Assembly: GCF_025660475.1 (NCBI RefSeq)
Contig: NZ_JAOUSF010000003.1
Span: forward strand, 1-64,000
Reading direction: 5' to 3'
DNA: 64,000 nucleotides
Source: Perspicuibacillus lycopersici
GTDB lineage: Bacteria; Bacillota; Bacilli; Bacillales; Caldibacillaceae
Of the stretch, positions 15,263 to 24,779 are shown in pieces (positions within the stretch are counted from its first letter, which is position 1; every line of letters starts with the position of its first letter). Below the pieces are notes generated by a model. That model worked only from the letters and a program-made list of their open reading frames with translations, searched no databases and had not been told where the DNA came from. The position numbers and the translations under genes were made by a program.

Positions 15263-16720
15263 TCAATTATCAGCAAATACCGGTGGAATGCGATGCTTCG
15301 TTCCTTGTTCATAACTATAGGCAAGCTCGATTAATAAAGGCTCTGAATATGCACTTGCGGTAAACGTTATTCCAACAGGTTCCCCCTCTTCTGTATAGCC
15401 CGCCGGTACAGTTATCGAAGGATACCCTGCTTTTGCAGGCATCATCGCACCGTAGTTATTTGGAAATAACACTGCATCCAATTGGAAATTTTTTAACACA
15501 GCATCAATACCCATTTCTCGAGAATAATAAGCATCCTTCACAAGACTTTCGAGATAGGTTGGATCTGTTAAATTGCCGCTCGCAGCTTCAGCTTCCAAAA
15601 ATAATTTTTGTCCATATTTTAACGCCGTTTCCCCTAATTCCTCATTTTTGCGAATCACATCTGCTAACGTACGAATACCAAGTGAGGAATCCACCGTTTT
15701 TAAATATGCATTCAAATCATTTTTAAATTCATAGATTAACACATTCATATCCCATTGTTCCTTCGTTGAAGGTATTTCAACAGGATCGATCACTTCCGCA
15801 CCTAATTGCTTTAATTCTGCAATCGCATTTTCCATTACTGCAAGCTTAGACTGCGACAAATAATCGTAATACGGTGTTCTAGCAATACCAATCCGCTTAC
15901 CTTTTAACCCTTCACGCTTTAAGCAATTGGTAAAATCAATAGATTCTAATGGATTCGTTCCTGTGATGGCATCTTCTGTGTCTTGACCTTGTAATACATT
16001 TAATAGTATCGCTGCATCTCGGACAGTACGTGCCATCGGACCTGCTGTATCCTGTGTGTGGGAAATAGGGATAATCCCATTTCTACTTATTAACCCTACG
16101 GTTGGTTTAATTCCTACTAAGGAAGCCTGACTTGCCGGACTTAAAATCGAGCCACTTGTTTCTGTTCCAACTGCCACTACTGCTAAATTCGTCGCCACCG
16201 CAGCTGCTGATCCGGAGCTTGAACCTCCTATATCAAAGGCGTCACCATATGGATTTTTCACCTGACCACCTCTAGAGCTATAACCAGAAGGCATATTTTC
16301 TCCAATAAAATTCGCCCATTCTGTCAAATTTGCTTTTCCTAAAATAACTGCCCCTGCTTCGCGTAACTTTTTCACAAGAAACGCATCTTCTTTCGCATAG
16401 GAGTTAGCAAGTACTAGCGAGCCTGCACTTGTATGCATGTTATCTCCTGTATCAATATTATCCTTAATAACAACCGGTATTCCATGTAACGGACCACGAG
16501 CACCTTTAGTTTTTCTTTCATAATCCAATGCTGCTGCAATGGAAAGTGCATCTGGATTTACTTCTAAAATCGAGTTAATATTAGGACCTTGCTTATCCAG
16601 TTTTGCAATTCGATGGAGATACATCATTACTAATTGTTTGGAGGTAATTTCTTCGGATTCTAGTTTTTCTTGTACTTCATCAATAGTAGCTTCAATTAAC
16701 CAATTCGGTTCAATATTCAT
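15263..16720 (-). CDS. amidase signature family protein (GatA-like amidase)
   Basis: About 485 aa. Amidase-signature enzymes hydrolyse carboxamides with a Ser-cisSer-Lys triad. All three residues are visible: Lys in VVIKDNID, cis-Ser in GGSSSGSAAAVA and nucleophilic Ser in GTETSGSI. There is no signal peptide and no gatB/gatC neighbour, so it is a stand-alone amidase and not the glutamyl-tRNA amidotransferase. The start at 16720 has AAGGGA 9 nt upstream; ATG 16729 is the alternative. The natural substrate is unknown. Confidence 0.9.
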   Translation of the reverse strand: MNIEPNWLIEATIDEVQEKLESEEITSKQLVMMYLHRIAKLDKQGPNINSILEVNPDALSIAAALDYERKTKGARGPLHGIPVVIKDNIDTGDNMHTSAGSLVLANSYAKEDAFLVKKLREAGAVILGKANLTEWANFIGENMPSGYSSRGGQVKNPYGDAFDIGGSSSGSAAAVATNLAVVAVGTETSGSILSPASQASLVGIKPTVGLISRNGIIPISHTQDTAGPMARTVRDAAILLNVLQGQDTEDAITGTNPLESIDFTNCLKREGLKGKRIGIARTPYYDYLSQSKLAVMENAIAELKQLGAEVIDPVEIPSTKEQWDMNVLIYEFKNDLNAYLKTVDSSLGIRTLADVIRKNEELGETALKYGQKLFLEAEAASGNLTDPTYLESLVKDAYYSREMGIDAVLKNFQLDAVLFPNNYGAMMPAKAGYPSITVPAGYTEEGEPVGITFTASAYSEPLLIELAYSYEQGTKHRIPPVFADN

Positions 16721-16827
16721 GCTCTCCATTCCCTTCTTATCAAACAGTAAAATAACAAACTATTATTTAATTATATAGAGGAAAATAAAAAAACGGAATA
16801 ATTAGTTTTACCAACCTTTTTATTTAT

Positions 16828-17574
16828 TTAAATTTTTTTACATTTAATAATGAATGTAGGTGGTATCATATTTGCCTTTGCTATAGAATACCAGCGATTC
16901 TCCTGTCTTTTTAAATCTTCTGGAGAAATAGCAATATCCTCAATAAGTCGTTCGATTTGAAAGCCAGTTTCTACTAAGTAATTAACATACGTACTTATCT
17001 TATATTGTTGCATGATAGCAGGTTGTTGCCAGCTAATATGATCATAGGGGCCTTCTTGATGATACGATATTTTCATTGCAAAATGGTTGTCCTTCTGACT
17101 CACTAAGCGGTAGAAAGGGTGTTCCCAGCTGAAGACAAAGATTCCACCTGGTTTTAAATATTGGTGTACATTTCGAAAGGTTTTCTGTAAATCGGTTGTC
17201 CAACCAATTGCATAAATGGAATAAACGAGATCAAAGTAGTTATTAGGTAAACCAGGATTTACTTCCATTGCAGATTCAAATAACTGTACAGGTGCATGAC
17301 TATTTGACAAAGTTTTGGCTGCTGCTTCCAATTGTTTAGTGGATAAATCAATCCCCCAAAGTTCACTTGCCTGCCTTTCGTCCATATATTTTAATGAATG
17401 GCCACTTCCACAACCAATATCTAGTACTTTCCAATTAGTTACATTACCTAACAAATTAAGCTCATCTTCTAAAGGTGCCATTGGTCCATATTCTGGGAGT
17501 GGATTTCTCCCAAAAAATCGAGATGCTACTTCATCCCAACTTTTTTTATTCCTCATAAGATTATTAATATCCAT
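16828..17574 (-). CDS. class I SAM-dependent methyltransferase
   Basis: 248 aa from ATG 17574 (GGGGGAG 5 nt upstream). It has a Rossmann-like methyltransferase core with motif I VLDIGCGSGHSLKYM, an acidic strand-2 end (WGIDLS) and FDLVYSIYAIGW as motif II/post-II. It resembles the Methyltransf_11 type. The C-terminal half is probably substrate-binding. It is a monocistronic gene, and the substrate is unknown. Confidence 0.85.
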   Translation of the reverse strand: MDINNLMRNKKSWDEVASRFFGRNPLPEYGPMAPLEDELNLLGNVTNWKVLDIGCGSGHSLKYMDERQASELWGIDLSTKQLEAAAKTLSNSHAPVQLFESAMEVNPGLPNNYFDLVYSIYAIGWTTDLQKTFRNVHQYLKPGGIFVFSWEHPFYRLVSQKDNHFAMKISYHQEGPYDHISWQQPAIMQQYKISTYVNYLVETGFQIERLIEDIAISPEDLKRQENRWYSIAKANMIPPTFIIKCKKI

Positions 17575-17891
17575 TTGCTCTCCCCCATCCTTTATAGAAC
17601 ATATATTCTGTTTCCCGTTCGACAATTCCTGCAAATTTGTTTATTTTATCTATAGTTTTTTATGAGCATTTTTTAAGCATTTTCTTACTAGCGCATATAT
17701 AATAAGAAATGCTGCATAAAAGAAGTGTATTTCTCAATTGACGGTTACCATTATCCCCTCGAAAGAATTACAAATCATTCCTTTGAAAATTTTTTTATTT
17801 CTGTAAATAACATCTAGAGATATCTGCTTTTATTCTATAAAATAATAACTATACTTATTTACCTACAATGAAATACAGGAGGACCAATTAC

Positions 17892-18446
17892 GTGCGTATT
17901 ACTAGCAAAGAGATTTTTACAATCCCTAACTGTTTATCGCTTTTACGAATATTACTTATTCCAATATTTGTATATGTGTACATAAATGCTACAGAATCTA
18001 CAGATTATTTAGTGGCAACCATTATTTTCTTCATTGCAGCGATTTCTGACTTCTTAGATGGCAAACTTGCTCGAAAGTTTAATTTAATTACAGAGCTTGG
18101 AAAAGTATTAGACCCTGTTGCAGATAAATTACAGCAGGCAGCAATCGCCTTTTGCTTACTTTTTCGTTATGAATTTCTTTGGATGTTAATTACATTATTT
18201 GTTGTAAAAGAATTATTTATGGGAATAAATGGAGTTATTTTACTACGCCGCGGGAAGAAATTAAATGGGGCGATGTGGTTTGGAAAGCTATCAACTGCAG
18301 TATTTTATGTAGCCATGCTTTCGCTAATAGCCTTTCCGGAGATTGATACAACTATTGCTATTATTTTATCTATTATTACAGCAATCTTCCTAGCACTATC
18401 CTTTATTTTATATATTCCAATATTTATTAACATGTATCGAAGCTAA
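17892..18446 (+). CDS. pgsA: CDP-alcohol phosphatidyltransferase (PgsA-like)
   Basis: 184 aa from GTG 17892, selected because AGGAGG lies 9 nt upstream; an ATG 8 codons earlier overlaps that site. It is an integral membrane enzyme with about five helices. The complete family motif D-G-x2-A-R-x8-G-x3-D-x3-D is present (SDFLDGKLARKF ... GKVLDPVADK). The best fit is CDP-diacylglycerol:glycerol-3-phosphate 3-phosphatidyltransferase, which makes phosphatidylglycerophosphate. It is not beside cinA/recA, the usual pgsA position in Bacillus, so it may be a paralogue. Confidence 0.82.
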   Translation: MRITSKEIFTIPNCLSLLRILLIPIFVYVYINATESTDYLVATIIFFIAAISDFLDGKLARKFNLITELGKVLDPVADKLQQAAIAFCLLFRYEFLWMLITLFVVKELFMGINGVILLRRGKKLNGAMWFGKLSTAVFYVAMLSLIAFPEIDTTIAIILSIITAIFLALSFILYIPIFINMYRS

Positions 18447-18497
18447 AAGAGATTTTCTTAATCGGATTTTGTTATAGATAACAGTGAACATAGAAAA

Positions 18498-18521
18498 ACT
18501 CATTCATGAACATGAATGAGT
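18498..18521. terminator. bidirectional terminator
   Basis: ACTCATTCATG and CATGAATGAGT form a perfect 11-bp stem with a 2-base loop. It is flanked by AAAA and TTTTTT between convergent genes. Confidence 0.88.
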
Positions 18522-18528
18522 TTTTTGT

Positions 18529-19401
18529 TTAGCCTTTCGGTGGTTGGTAATGGGATTTCTCCGCTTCTGGTGCTGGTTGTCCTGGAACTGGTGTATTATG
18601 AATATATGCCGGTGCTTGATTTAAAATTGGAACTTGTCCCATTGCTGTAGGGTTCTCCACATATTCAAATTGTCCTTGCTTATCCATACTTGGTCCCTTT
18701 GCCCATCTACCTTCCGAGCTTTCCGTTCCCTTTGAAAAGCTCATAAATTTATAAGAGACATCCTGTATCTCAAGCTCTCTTGGGAATGTACTTGGGACAA
18801 CTGGAGATTTTTCCTTTTGCTCTAATTCTTCAATTGCTGCCATCCATTGATTTTGATGCATTGTATCTCTCGCAATTAGGAAAGATAGTAAATCACGAAC
18901 ACCTGGATCGGTAGTTGATTCATATAAACGAACCACTTGTAGTCTTCCTTGGGACTCCGCATTTAGATTTGCACGGAAATCAGCGAGTATATTTCCACTA
19001 GAAATAATGTACCGAGAATTCCAAGGGTATCCTACACTATCTGTTGGTGATGCTCCTAGTCCAGATACAATCACATGTTGGGGATTCATTCCACCTAATA
19101 CAGCTTCAATTACTGGATCCTTTGCTGCTTCTTCCTGTACATTAGCAGGTGCACCGTCTAGTAATTGGGCAATCATAGTTGCAAGCATTTCAACATGCCC
19201 AATTTCCTCGGTTCCAATATCAAGCAGCATATCCTTATATTTTTGCTCCCCACGAAAATTCCAACCTTGGAATAAATATTGCATAAATACAGAGATTTCA
19301 CCAAATTGCCCGCCCAGTACTTCTTGTAACTTTTTTGCAAATAAAGGATCTGGTCGTTCGGGCTTCGCATTATACTGCAGTTCTTTAATATGAAAGAACA
19401 T
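18529..19401 (-). CDS. manganese (non-haem) catalase
   Basis: 290 aa from ATG 19401 (GGGAG 9 nt upstream). The start is also supported by alignment with the second catalase at 60337, which begins MFYHVKELQY versus MFFHIKELQY here. It decomposes hydrogen peroxide with a di-manganese centre in a four-helix bundle. Expected ligands are visible in GGQFGEISV, GTEEIGHVEM, NAESQGR and ARDTMHQNQW. The C-terminal tail is proline-rich (PVPGQPAPEAEKSHYQPP). Bacillaceae homologues are often spore-associated; that location is inferred. Confidence 0.95.
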   Translation of the reverse strand: MFFHIKELQYNAKPERPDPLFAKKLQEVLGGQFGEISVFMQYLFQGWNFRGEQKYKDMLLDIGTEEIGHVEMLATMIAQLLDGAPANVQEEAAKDPVIEAVLGGMNPQHVIVSGLGASPTDSVGYPWNSRYIISSGNILADFRANLNAESQGRLQVVRLYESTTDPGVRDLLSFLIARDTMHQNQWMAAIEELEQKEKSPVVPSTFPRELEIQDVSYKFMSFSKGTESSEGRWAKGPSMDKQGQFEYVENPTAMGQVPILNQAPAYIHNTPVPGQPAPEAEKSHYQPPKG

Positions 19402-19606
19402 CGTATTCATCTCCCTTGATATATGTAGTGAACATATTTTTCTAACCATCACTAGCATTCGCTAGCTTAGAAAAAACTATGCAACTTTCCGTTAATCTTT
19501 TATGATTGTTTTAACGTTAAAAAACACAAAAAATGGTATGATAATTATGTTCAATTACTATTTTCAGGCAATGTAAATATTTTTTCTGTTTAAAGGAGGA
19601 GATGGA

Positions 19607-20359
19607 ATGAATACATATATTATTACTGGTGCATCCAAAGGAATTGGACTAGCATTAAGTAAACTTTTATTGGCTGAAGGGAACCAGCTTGTTTGTGTTG
19701 CTCGTACGATAAATGAAGAATTATTATCTGAAGCAAAAGAAAAAAATTGCCCGCTTACATTTCTACAGGCAGATCTATCCAACACACAAGATGTAGAATT
19801 ATTAATGACAAAAATAAGGAAGGAACTATTAGAAGCACCTACATCGGTAGCGCTAATTAATAATGCAGGAATGATTGATCCAATCGGAAGAGTTGAGGAT
19901 AATCCAGCAGAATTAATTGATAAAAGCATTTCCGTTAATTTAATTGCCCCAATGATATTATGCTCTGCATTTATACGGACCTTTGAAAATGTCACGATTG
20001 AAAAGAAAATCATTAATATTTCTTCTGGAGCAGGTCGGAATCCAACGACTGGATGGAGTAGCTATTGTGCTGGGAAAGCAGGATTAGATCACTTTACACG
20101 GGTGGTAGCAGCAGAACAACAAAATATTCCATTTGGCGTAAAAGCAATATCCATTGCCCCAGGAATTATTGATACAGGCATGCAAGAAACGATTCGTTCC
20201 GCTACAAAAGATGACTTTGAGGAATTAGATCGATTTATTCAATTTAAAGCGCAAGGAATGTTAAGTACTCCTGAACAAACGGCACAAAAGCTAGTTCAAT
20301 TAATGGAAAGTCCAAAGTTTTCCGAACTAGAGCCGATTTTAGACATTCGCTCTTTATAA
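19607..20359 (+). CDS. short-chain dehydrogenase, YueD/benzil reductase-like
   Basis: 250 aa. It has the SDR fold with nucleotide motif TGASKGIGLAL, the NNAG motif (LINNAGMIDPIG), catalytic Ser in ISSGAG and Tyr-x3-Lys in SSYCAGKAG. The spacing and C terminus resemble (S)-benzoin-forming benzil reductase (YueD) and sepiapterin reductase. NADPH is expected, but the physiological carbonyl substrate is not known. The RBS AAAGGAGGAGA precedes the ATG. It is monocistronic. Confidence 0.88.
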   Translation: MNTYIITGASKGIGLALSKLLLAEGNQLVCVARTINEELLSEAKEKNCPLTFLQADLSNTQDVELLMTKIRKELLEAPTSVALINNAGMIDPIGRVEDNPAELIDKSISVNLIAPMILCSAFIRTFENVTIEKKIINISSGAGRNPTTGWSSYCAGKAGLDHFTRVVAAEQQNIPFGVKAISIAPGIIDTGMQETIRSATKDDFEELDRFIQFKAQGMLSTPEQTAQKLVQLMESPKFSELEPILDIRSL

Positions 20360-20501
20360 CAATTACGTATGGAGCAGTTTCCATGTCTGCAAAGATTAGG
20401 TATAATAAAAACATAATGAAAAGAGACCGATGATGCTTGTCCATCAATCGGTCCTGCAATAATAGAGATCCTTTATGGAACAACTGTTAATGCGTGAAAA
20501 A

Positions 20502-20537
20502 AATCCACTCACACTGCTTGCCGGCTATGGGTGGATT
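20502..20537. terminator. terminator of the holin-like toxin gene
   Basis: AATCCAC pairs with GTGGATT; runs of T follow on both strands (TTTTTTT on the minus strand, TTATTTTTTTT on the plus strand). It overlaps the toxin stop codon. Confidence 0.75.
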
Positions 20538-20619
20538 ATTTTTTTTGGACAATGGAAATTAGCGATACAATCAAACTAGCAAAAGCAATCATTAATGTTA
20601 GCGCTTGAAAGATTGTCAT
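20536..20619 (-). CDS. putative holin-like toxin (Hol_Tox), type I TA-like peptide
   Basis: A 27-aa peptide, too short for normal gene calls. It has a single hydrophobic helix with the family pattern MT-x-FQALTLMIAFASLIVSL and a basic end, QKK. RBS AAGGGGGGG lies 9 nt before the ATG, and a terminator overlaps the stop codon. Known relatives are small membrane peptides annotated as putative holin-like toxins in Bacillus and lactobacilli, usually silenced by an antisense RNA. A second 27-codon frame (ATG 20659 to stop at 20576, RBS AGGGAGG) overlaps the toxin start and may be a leader peptide. Confidence 0.75.
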   Translation of the reverse strand: MTIFQALTLMIAFASLIVSLISIVQKK

Positions 20620-20910
20620 CTACAATAACCCCCCCTTCTTTTGGATATGTTTTTGCCATTTTTCCTCCCTATTACTTGCCCACTAATAATATCACAAATA
20701 CGAACATATGTACTAGTTACTTATGAACTATGTTCCATATTGTTTTGAAATCGACATTTTGTTCTATTTTTATTGTGAACACGATACATATAATTAAGGC
20801 TGTTATCAACCGTAGGAGAATTATTCCCTTGCACATAGATGGAAATGTTGACAATTTGTTTTTCATTTCCGATAATGGCTAAGGGAAATTTATTTAAAGG
20901 AGTCTTTTTT

Positions 20911-22041
20911 ATGCAAACTAGTTTACAACCTATTACTCCGGTTTATGATCCATGGGAATCTTATTTAAATATTAAGGACTTTGGTAAAAACATATTAACC
21001 AATGTAGAATTTACTACAACCTATTTATGCAATATGCGTTGTGAGCACTGTGCCGTTGGTTATATGCTTCAACCAAAAGACCCTAATTCGTTACCGATAG
21101 ATTTGTTGATTCAAAGATTAGAAGAAATCCCACATTTACGAGCTATTAGTATTACTGGTGGAGAACCAATGCTATCGAAGAAATCAGTAGAAAATATTGT
21201 GGTTCCTCTTTTTAAATATGCACATGAGCGAGGAATACGGACACAAATTAATTCAAATTTAACATTAGATTTTGACCGTTATTTGATGATTGCTCCTTAT
21301 TTAGATGTACTACATATTTCACATAACTGGGGAACACCGGACGATTTCATTGAAGGCGGTTTTGCCAATATGGCAAGAAAACCTACTCCTGAACAGCGTA
21401 TGAAATATTTTGATCGAATGATAGAAAATAGCAGACGTCTTTCCGAAATTGGTGTTACCGTGTCTGCAGAAACGATGCTAAATAAACGGACATTGCCTCA
21501 TTTAGAACATATACATAAACAAATCGTAGAAGAAATGAAATGTGCCAGACATGAAATTCACCCAATGTACCCAAGCGATTTCGCCTCGAACCTGGAAGTA
21601 TTATCCCTTGAAGAAATTCGTGATGCAATTCATCATCTATTAGATATTCGTGATGAGAATGTATGGATGCTATTTGGAACATTGCCTTTCTATCCTTGTA
21701 GTCCAATGAAAGAGGATTTGGATTTAATTAAGAGATTATATAGTAGTAAAAATGTCACCGTTCGGAATGATCCCGACGGTCGTTCCCGACTAAATGTTAA
21801 TATTTTTTCGGGAGATGTAATTGTTACCGATTTTGGCGACACACCTGCACTTGGTAATATTGTAACCGACGATCTCCCTAGCCTATTTGATAAATGGATG
21901 GATACTGATGTAGCCAAGTCTCTAAACTGCCACTGCCCAGCAGTACAATGCTTAGGACCAAACGTACTCGTCAAAGATGCCTACTACAAAGATGTAAACT
22001 TCCAAGAAAGAAAGTCATTGATACAGAAACCTGATTTTTAA
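20911..22041 (+). CDS. yfkAB: radical SAM protein YfkAB (CxCxxxxC motif)
   Basis: 376 aa from ATG 20911 (AAAGGAG 8 nt upstream; an earlier frame to 20839 lacks an RBS). The radical SAM cluster motif CNMRCEHC (Cx3Cx2C) and GGEP SAM-binding motif (ISITGGEPML) are present. The C-terminal CHCPAVQC matches the CxCxxxxC motif that defines the YfkAB family and may hold an auxiliary cluster. In B. subtilis 168 the homologue is annotated as yfkA and yfkB; here it is one intact frame. Its reaction is unknown. Confidence 0.93.
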   Translation: MQTSLQPITPVYDPWESYLNIKDFGKNILTNVEFTTTYLCNMRCEHCAVGYMLQPKDPNSLPIDLLIQRLEEIPHLRAISITGGEPMLSKKSVENIVVPLFKYAHERGIRTQINSNLTLDFDRYLMIAPYLDVLHISHNWGTPDDFIEGGFANMARKPTPEQRMKYFDRMIENSRRLSEIGVTVSAETMLNKRTLPHLEHIHKQIVEEMKCARHEIHPMYPSDFASNLEVLSLEEIRDAIHHLLDIRDENVWMLFGTLPFYPCSPMKEDLDLIKRLYSSKNVTVRNDPDGRSRLNVNIFSGDVIVTDFGDTPALGNIVTDDLPSLFDKWMDTDVAKSLNCHCPAVQCLGPNVLVKDAYYKDVNFQERKSLIQKPDF

Positions 22042-22117
22042 TGTTTTGTCCTATTTATTGGATATTAACTACCGGATGAAATAAGCACCATGTTATTTCG
22101 CCTTACCATTAGTGATT

Positions 22118-22348
22118 AATGAGGATGGGACATAAGTGAATTTTTTGAAAAAGTATCTTATACCAAAAATAAAAATTGGATACTATTGGAAATTGATTGG
22201 ATTGAAGTGCGACTCCTGCGGGAATAACTCATGACTGGATACTCCCAGGAACGCAGTGAAAAAAAGACCCGCGGAAAGCGTCCCCTAAAACGGAAGTCAA
22301 TTTTATCTAATAAATTAGCTTTTTCATTTTGTTCCCTGCCTCATTTTT
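22118..22348. repeat. MITE-like intergenic element with imperfect terminal inverted repeats
   Basis: The ends are inverted copies: AATGAGGATGGGACA at the left and, read on the minus strand, AATGAGGCAGGGAACA at the right, each followed by a TGAAAAAG block. Inside, GACTCCTGCGGG faces CCCGCGGAAAGCGTC, the GC-rich core of a repeat that is common in Bacillaceae intergenic regions. The whole segment can fold as a long hairpin. It has no coding frame and fills most of the 430-bp gap between yfkAB and rlmN. Confidence 0.6.
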
Positions 22349-22474
22349 CTATAGCCTGTAAAAATAGCCTTATCATGAAAAATTAATAAGTGGAATGAAA
22401 ATCCATTGGCAATTCTCTACAGTTTCAGTTAAAATATTAGAATGACGAAAAGTAAGTTGAAAAGAGGGCTATGA

Positions 22475-23536
22475 ATGAATAAAAAATCCATTTACGGATT
22501 AACAATAGACGAAATGACTGAATGGATGCTAGAAAATGGACAAAAAAAATACCGTGCCCAGCAAGTATGGGAATGGTTGTATCAAAAACGTGTAAAACAA
22601 TTTTCCGAAATGACCAATGTAAACAAAGAACTACTTCACTTGCTAGATGAAAATTTTTCCTTAAGTACGTTAAATATTCAAATTAAGCAAGTTTCTAAAG
22701 ATGGTACGGTTAAATTTCTTTTCCAATTAACGGATGGTAATTTAATTGAAACAGTATTAATGCGTCAAAAATATGGCTTATCCGTTTGTGTTACGACACA
22801 GGTCGGCTGTAATATTGGTTGTTCTTTCTGTGCCAGTGGAATATTACGAAAAAATCGTGACCTTGTCGCTGGTGAGATTGTAGAACAAATTATGAATGTT
22901 CAAATGCATTTAGATGAAGTTGGCCAAGGAGAACGTGTAAGTCATATCGTTGTCATGGGAATCGGAGAACCATTTGATAACTTTAATAACTTAGTGAACT
23001 TCTTACGTGTAGTCAATCATCCAAAAGGTTTAGGAATCGGTGCAAGACATATTACCGTTTCTACGAGTGGATTAGCTCCAAAAATTTATGAATTTGCAGA
23101 TCTTGACTTACAAGTAAACTTAGCGATTTCTTTACATGCTCCAAATAATGAGCTACGTACACAAATCATGAAAATCAATCGTGCATACCCGATTGAAAAA
23201 CTATTCCCTGCGATTAAATATTATATCGAAAAAACAAATCGCAGAATTACCTTCGAATATATATTATTGAAGGACGTTAATGATCATGTAGAAGAAGCCC
23301 AACAATTAGGTGAGTTACTAAAAGATATTCGTCATCTTTCATATGTAAACTTAATACCATATAACCCAGTAAGTGAACATATTCAATACGAAAGAAGTAC
23401 AAAAGATTCGATACTTGCCTTTTATGATACTTTAAAGAAAAAAGGCGTAAACTGTGTTGTTCGTCAAGAGCATGGTACAGATATCGATGCTGCATGTGGA
23501 CAATTACGAAGTAAACAATTAAAAAAAGCTAATTAA
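22475..23536 (+). CDS. rlmN: 23S rRNA (adenine2503-C2)-methyltransferase RlmN
   Basis: 353 aa. A radical SAM enzyme that methylates C2 of A2503 in 23S rRNA and A37 of some tRNAs. It has the N-terminal accessory domain ([13 protein letters not shown]), the cluster motif CNIGCSFC, the GxGEP motif ([10 protein letters not shown]) and the C-terminal catalytic Cys in DIDAACGQL. The sequence follows RlmN rather than Cfr. In Bacillus the main rlmN sits near prkC/rsgA; here the neighbours differ, so this may be a second copy. The RBS is GAGGG. Confidence 0.9.
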   Translation: MNKKSIYGLTIDEMTEWMLENGQKKYRAQQVWEWLYQKRVKQFSEMTNVNKELLHLLDENFSLSTLNIQIKQVSKDGTVKFLFQLTDGNLIETVLMRQKYGLSVCVTTQVGCNIGCSFCASGILRKNRDLVAGEIVEQIMNVQMHLDEVGQGERVSHIVVMGIGEPFDNFNNLVNFLRVVNHPKGLGIGARHITVSTSGLAPKIYEFADLDLQVNLAISLHAPNNELRTQIMKINRAYPIEKLFPAIKYYIEKTNRRITFEYILLKDVNDHVEEAQQLGELLKDIRHLSYVNLIPYNPVSEHIQYERSTKDSILAFYDTLKKKGVNCVVRQEHGTDIDAACGQLRSKQLKKAN

Positions 23537-23539
23537 TAA

Positions 23540-23610
23540 TAATGACCTTTGTTTAAAAACTCCACTACAAATTTTTTTAGTGGTTGGCTTTTTAAACAAG
23601 GTCATTTTTT
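23540..23610 (+). terminator. long intrinsic terminator after rlmN
   Basis: AATGACCTTTGTTTAAAAA pairs with TTTTTAAACAAGGTCATT (one bulge), with an inner CCACTA/TAGTGG helix and a seven-T tail. Confidence 0.85.
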
Positions 23611-23631
23611 TGTACAAAAGTTCAAATTCTT

Positions 23632-23907
23632 TCACCCTTTTATCCCATTAAATAACTCATTCATAATGATACTTCTTAGCTTTAATTGTTTCCTTGGATA
23701 GTATTTGATATTTTTTATATTTTCTCTACCAATAATCATCCGTAAGTCTTGATTGTTCTCAATTATTTCACGAAACTCTTTGTTCTCAAATATTTCTCGA
23801 AACCATGGATAATCTAGTAAAAGCGTAATATTTCTATTAATCTCTTCAACAGTTGGCTCTTTATGCCCGATAAACAACGAAATAATTCGGTCAGTAATCG
23901 ATAAAAT
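23632..23907 (-). CDS. small conserved-looking protein, probable ATT start
   Basis: About 91 aa if started at ATT 23907, which lies 8 nt from the GGAGG core of a strong Shine-Dalgarno (GAAGGAGGGG, 23923-23914). The first conventional start in frame, TTG 23877, has no ribosome binding site. The N terminus (LSITDRIISLF) is amphipathic. The body is charged with many Asn/Glu/Ile repeats (WFREIFENKEFREIIENN) and the C terminus is basic. I do not recognise the family. The frame and the RBS support a real gene; the start codon is unusual. Confidence 0.5.
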   Translation of the reverse strand: MLSITDRIISLFIGHKEPTVEEINRNITLLLDYPWFREIFENKEFREIIENNQDLRMIIGRENIKNIKYYPRKQLKLRSIIMNELFNGIKG

Positions 23908-24140
23908 TATAATCCCCTCCTTCTAAATATAACAATCAAAATTCACCTATTTTCAGAATAGCGCTATAGTAAAATAATAGAGAAAACTATTAATTTTATC
24001 AAGAGAAAGACGAATGGAGAACTTGAAAAGTTTACATTTCAACAAAAAATATCCTTTTTCAAAAAAAGTGATGCATTATTATTTCTTTATGGAACACTAT
24101 AAGAAATGCAATGTATTATTTTATTAATGGAGGAAAAGTA

Positions 24141-24758
24141 ATGAATTACGGAGCACATGAATTATTAGAAATGACAGAGGCACTTCGTACAAAAGCAGCA
24201 GAAATTGAGCAGCATGGTATTTTTGCAAATCAATGTCAGGATCAACGATTAAAAGCAATACTAATAAAGCATCAGCAACAAATGATGAGCGCCTACCAAC
24301 AAGGAATTAGTTTACTTCAAGGCAGAGGTGTTTCTGTTCCCCATCAAGCACCTGTTTTTCATAATCAGCAAGCACAAATGGGAGTAAATAGTCAAAATCA
24401 ATCAACAATGTCACAGCCTGCTCTTCATCCACAAACCTTGTCTGAACATACTATCGCAACTTTAGCCTTAAATACTCATAAGTCGGGTTCGGTAATGGGA
24501 ATGATGTGGGCAAATGAATGTGCAGACCCTCAATTACGAATGTATCATGTAAATGGTGCAAATTTATGCCAGGAGATGGCTTTTGAAATTTGGACTTGGA
24601 TGAACCAAAATGGATATTACCAGCCTCCTACCTTTGCACCACAACAAACAAGTCAACTGTCTTCCATGTTTCAGCCTACTACTTTTCCAACCGGGGCTAT
24701 GACCAATCCGAACATGTCCCAAACTATGAATCAAGGCTTTAATCAACATATGCAATAA
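24141..24758 (+). CDS. CotF-like spore coat protein
   Basis: 205 aa from ATG 24141 (GGAGG 7 nt upstream). The N-terminal region is helical (HELLEMTEALRTKAAEIEQH) with a Q/H-rich linker. It is followed by a second helical stretch with YHVNGANLCQEMAFEIW and a Q/M/N-rich C-terminal tail. The MxxxW-rich helical pattern matches CotF/YraD-type spore coat proteins, here a diverged two-helix form. Expression in the mother cell during sporulation would be expected. It is monocistronic and convergent with the amidase gene. Confidence 0.75.
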   Translation: MNYGAHELLEMTEALRTKAAEIEQHGIFANQCQDQRLKAILIKHQQQMMSAYQQGISLLQGRGVSVPHQAPVFHNQQAQMGVNSQNQSTMSQPALHPQTLSEHTIATLALNTHKSGSVMGMMWANECADPQLRMYHVNGANLCQEMAFEIWTWMNQNGYYQPPTFAPQQTSQLSSMFQPTTFPTGAMTNPNMSQTMNQGFNQHMQ

Positions 24759-24779
24759 AAAGAAACATTAGCAAAAACA

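Noticed and set aside
20420..20450. Hairpin GACCGATGATG...CATCAATCGGTC after the benzil-reductase-like gene as a terminator
   Set aside because: No T-run follows on the plus strand. It could be a terminator for a convergent RNA, but this is not supported.
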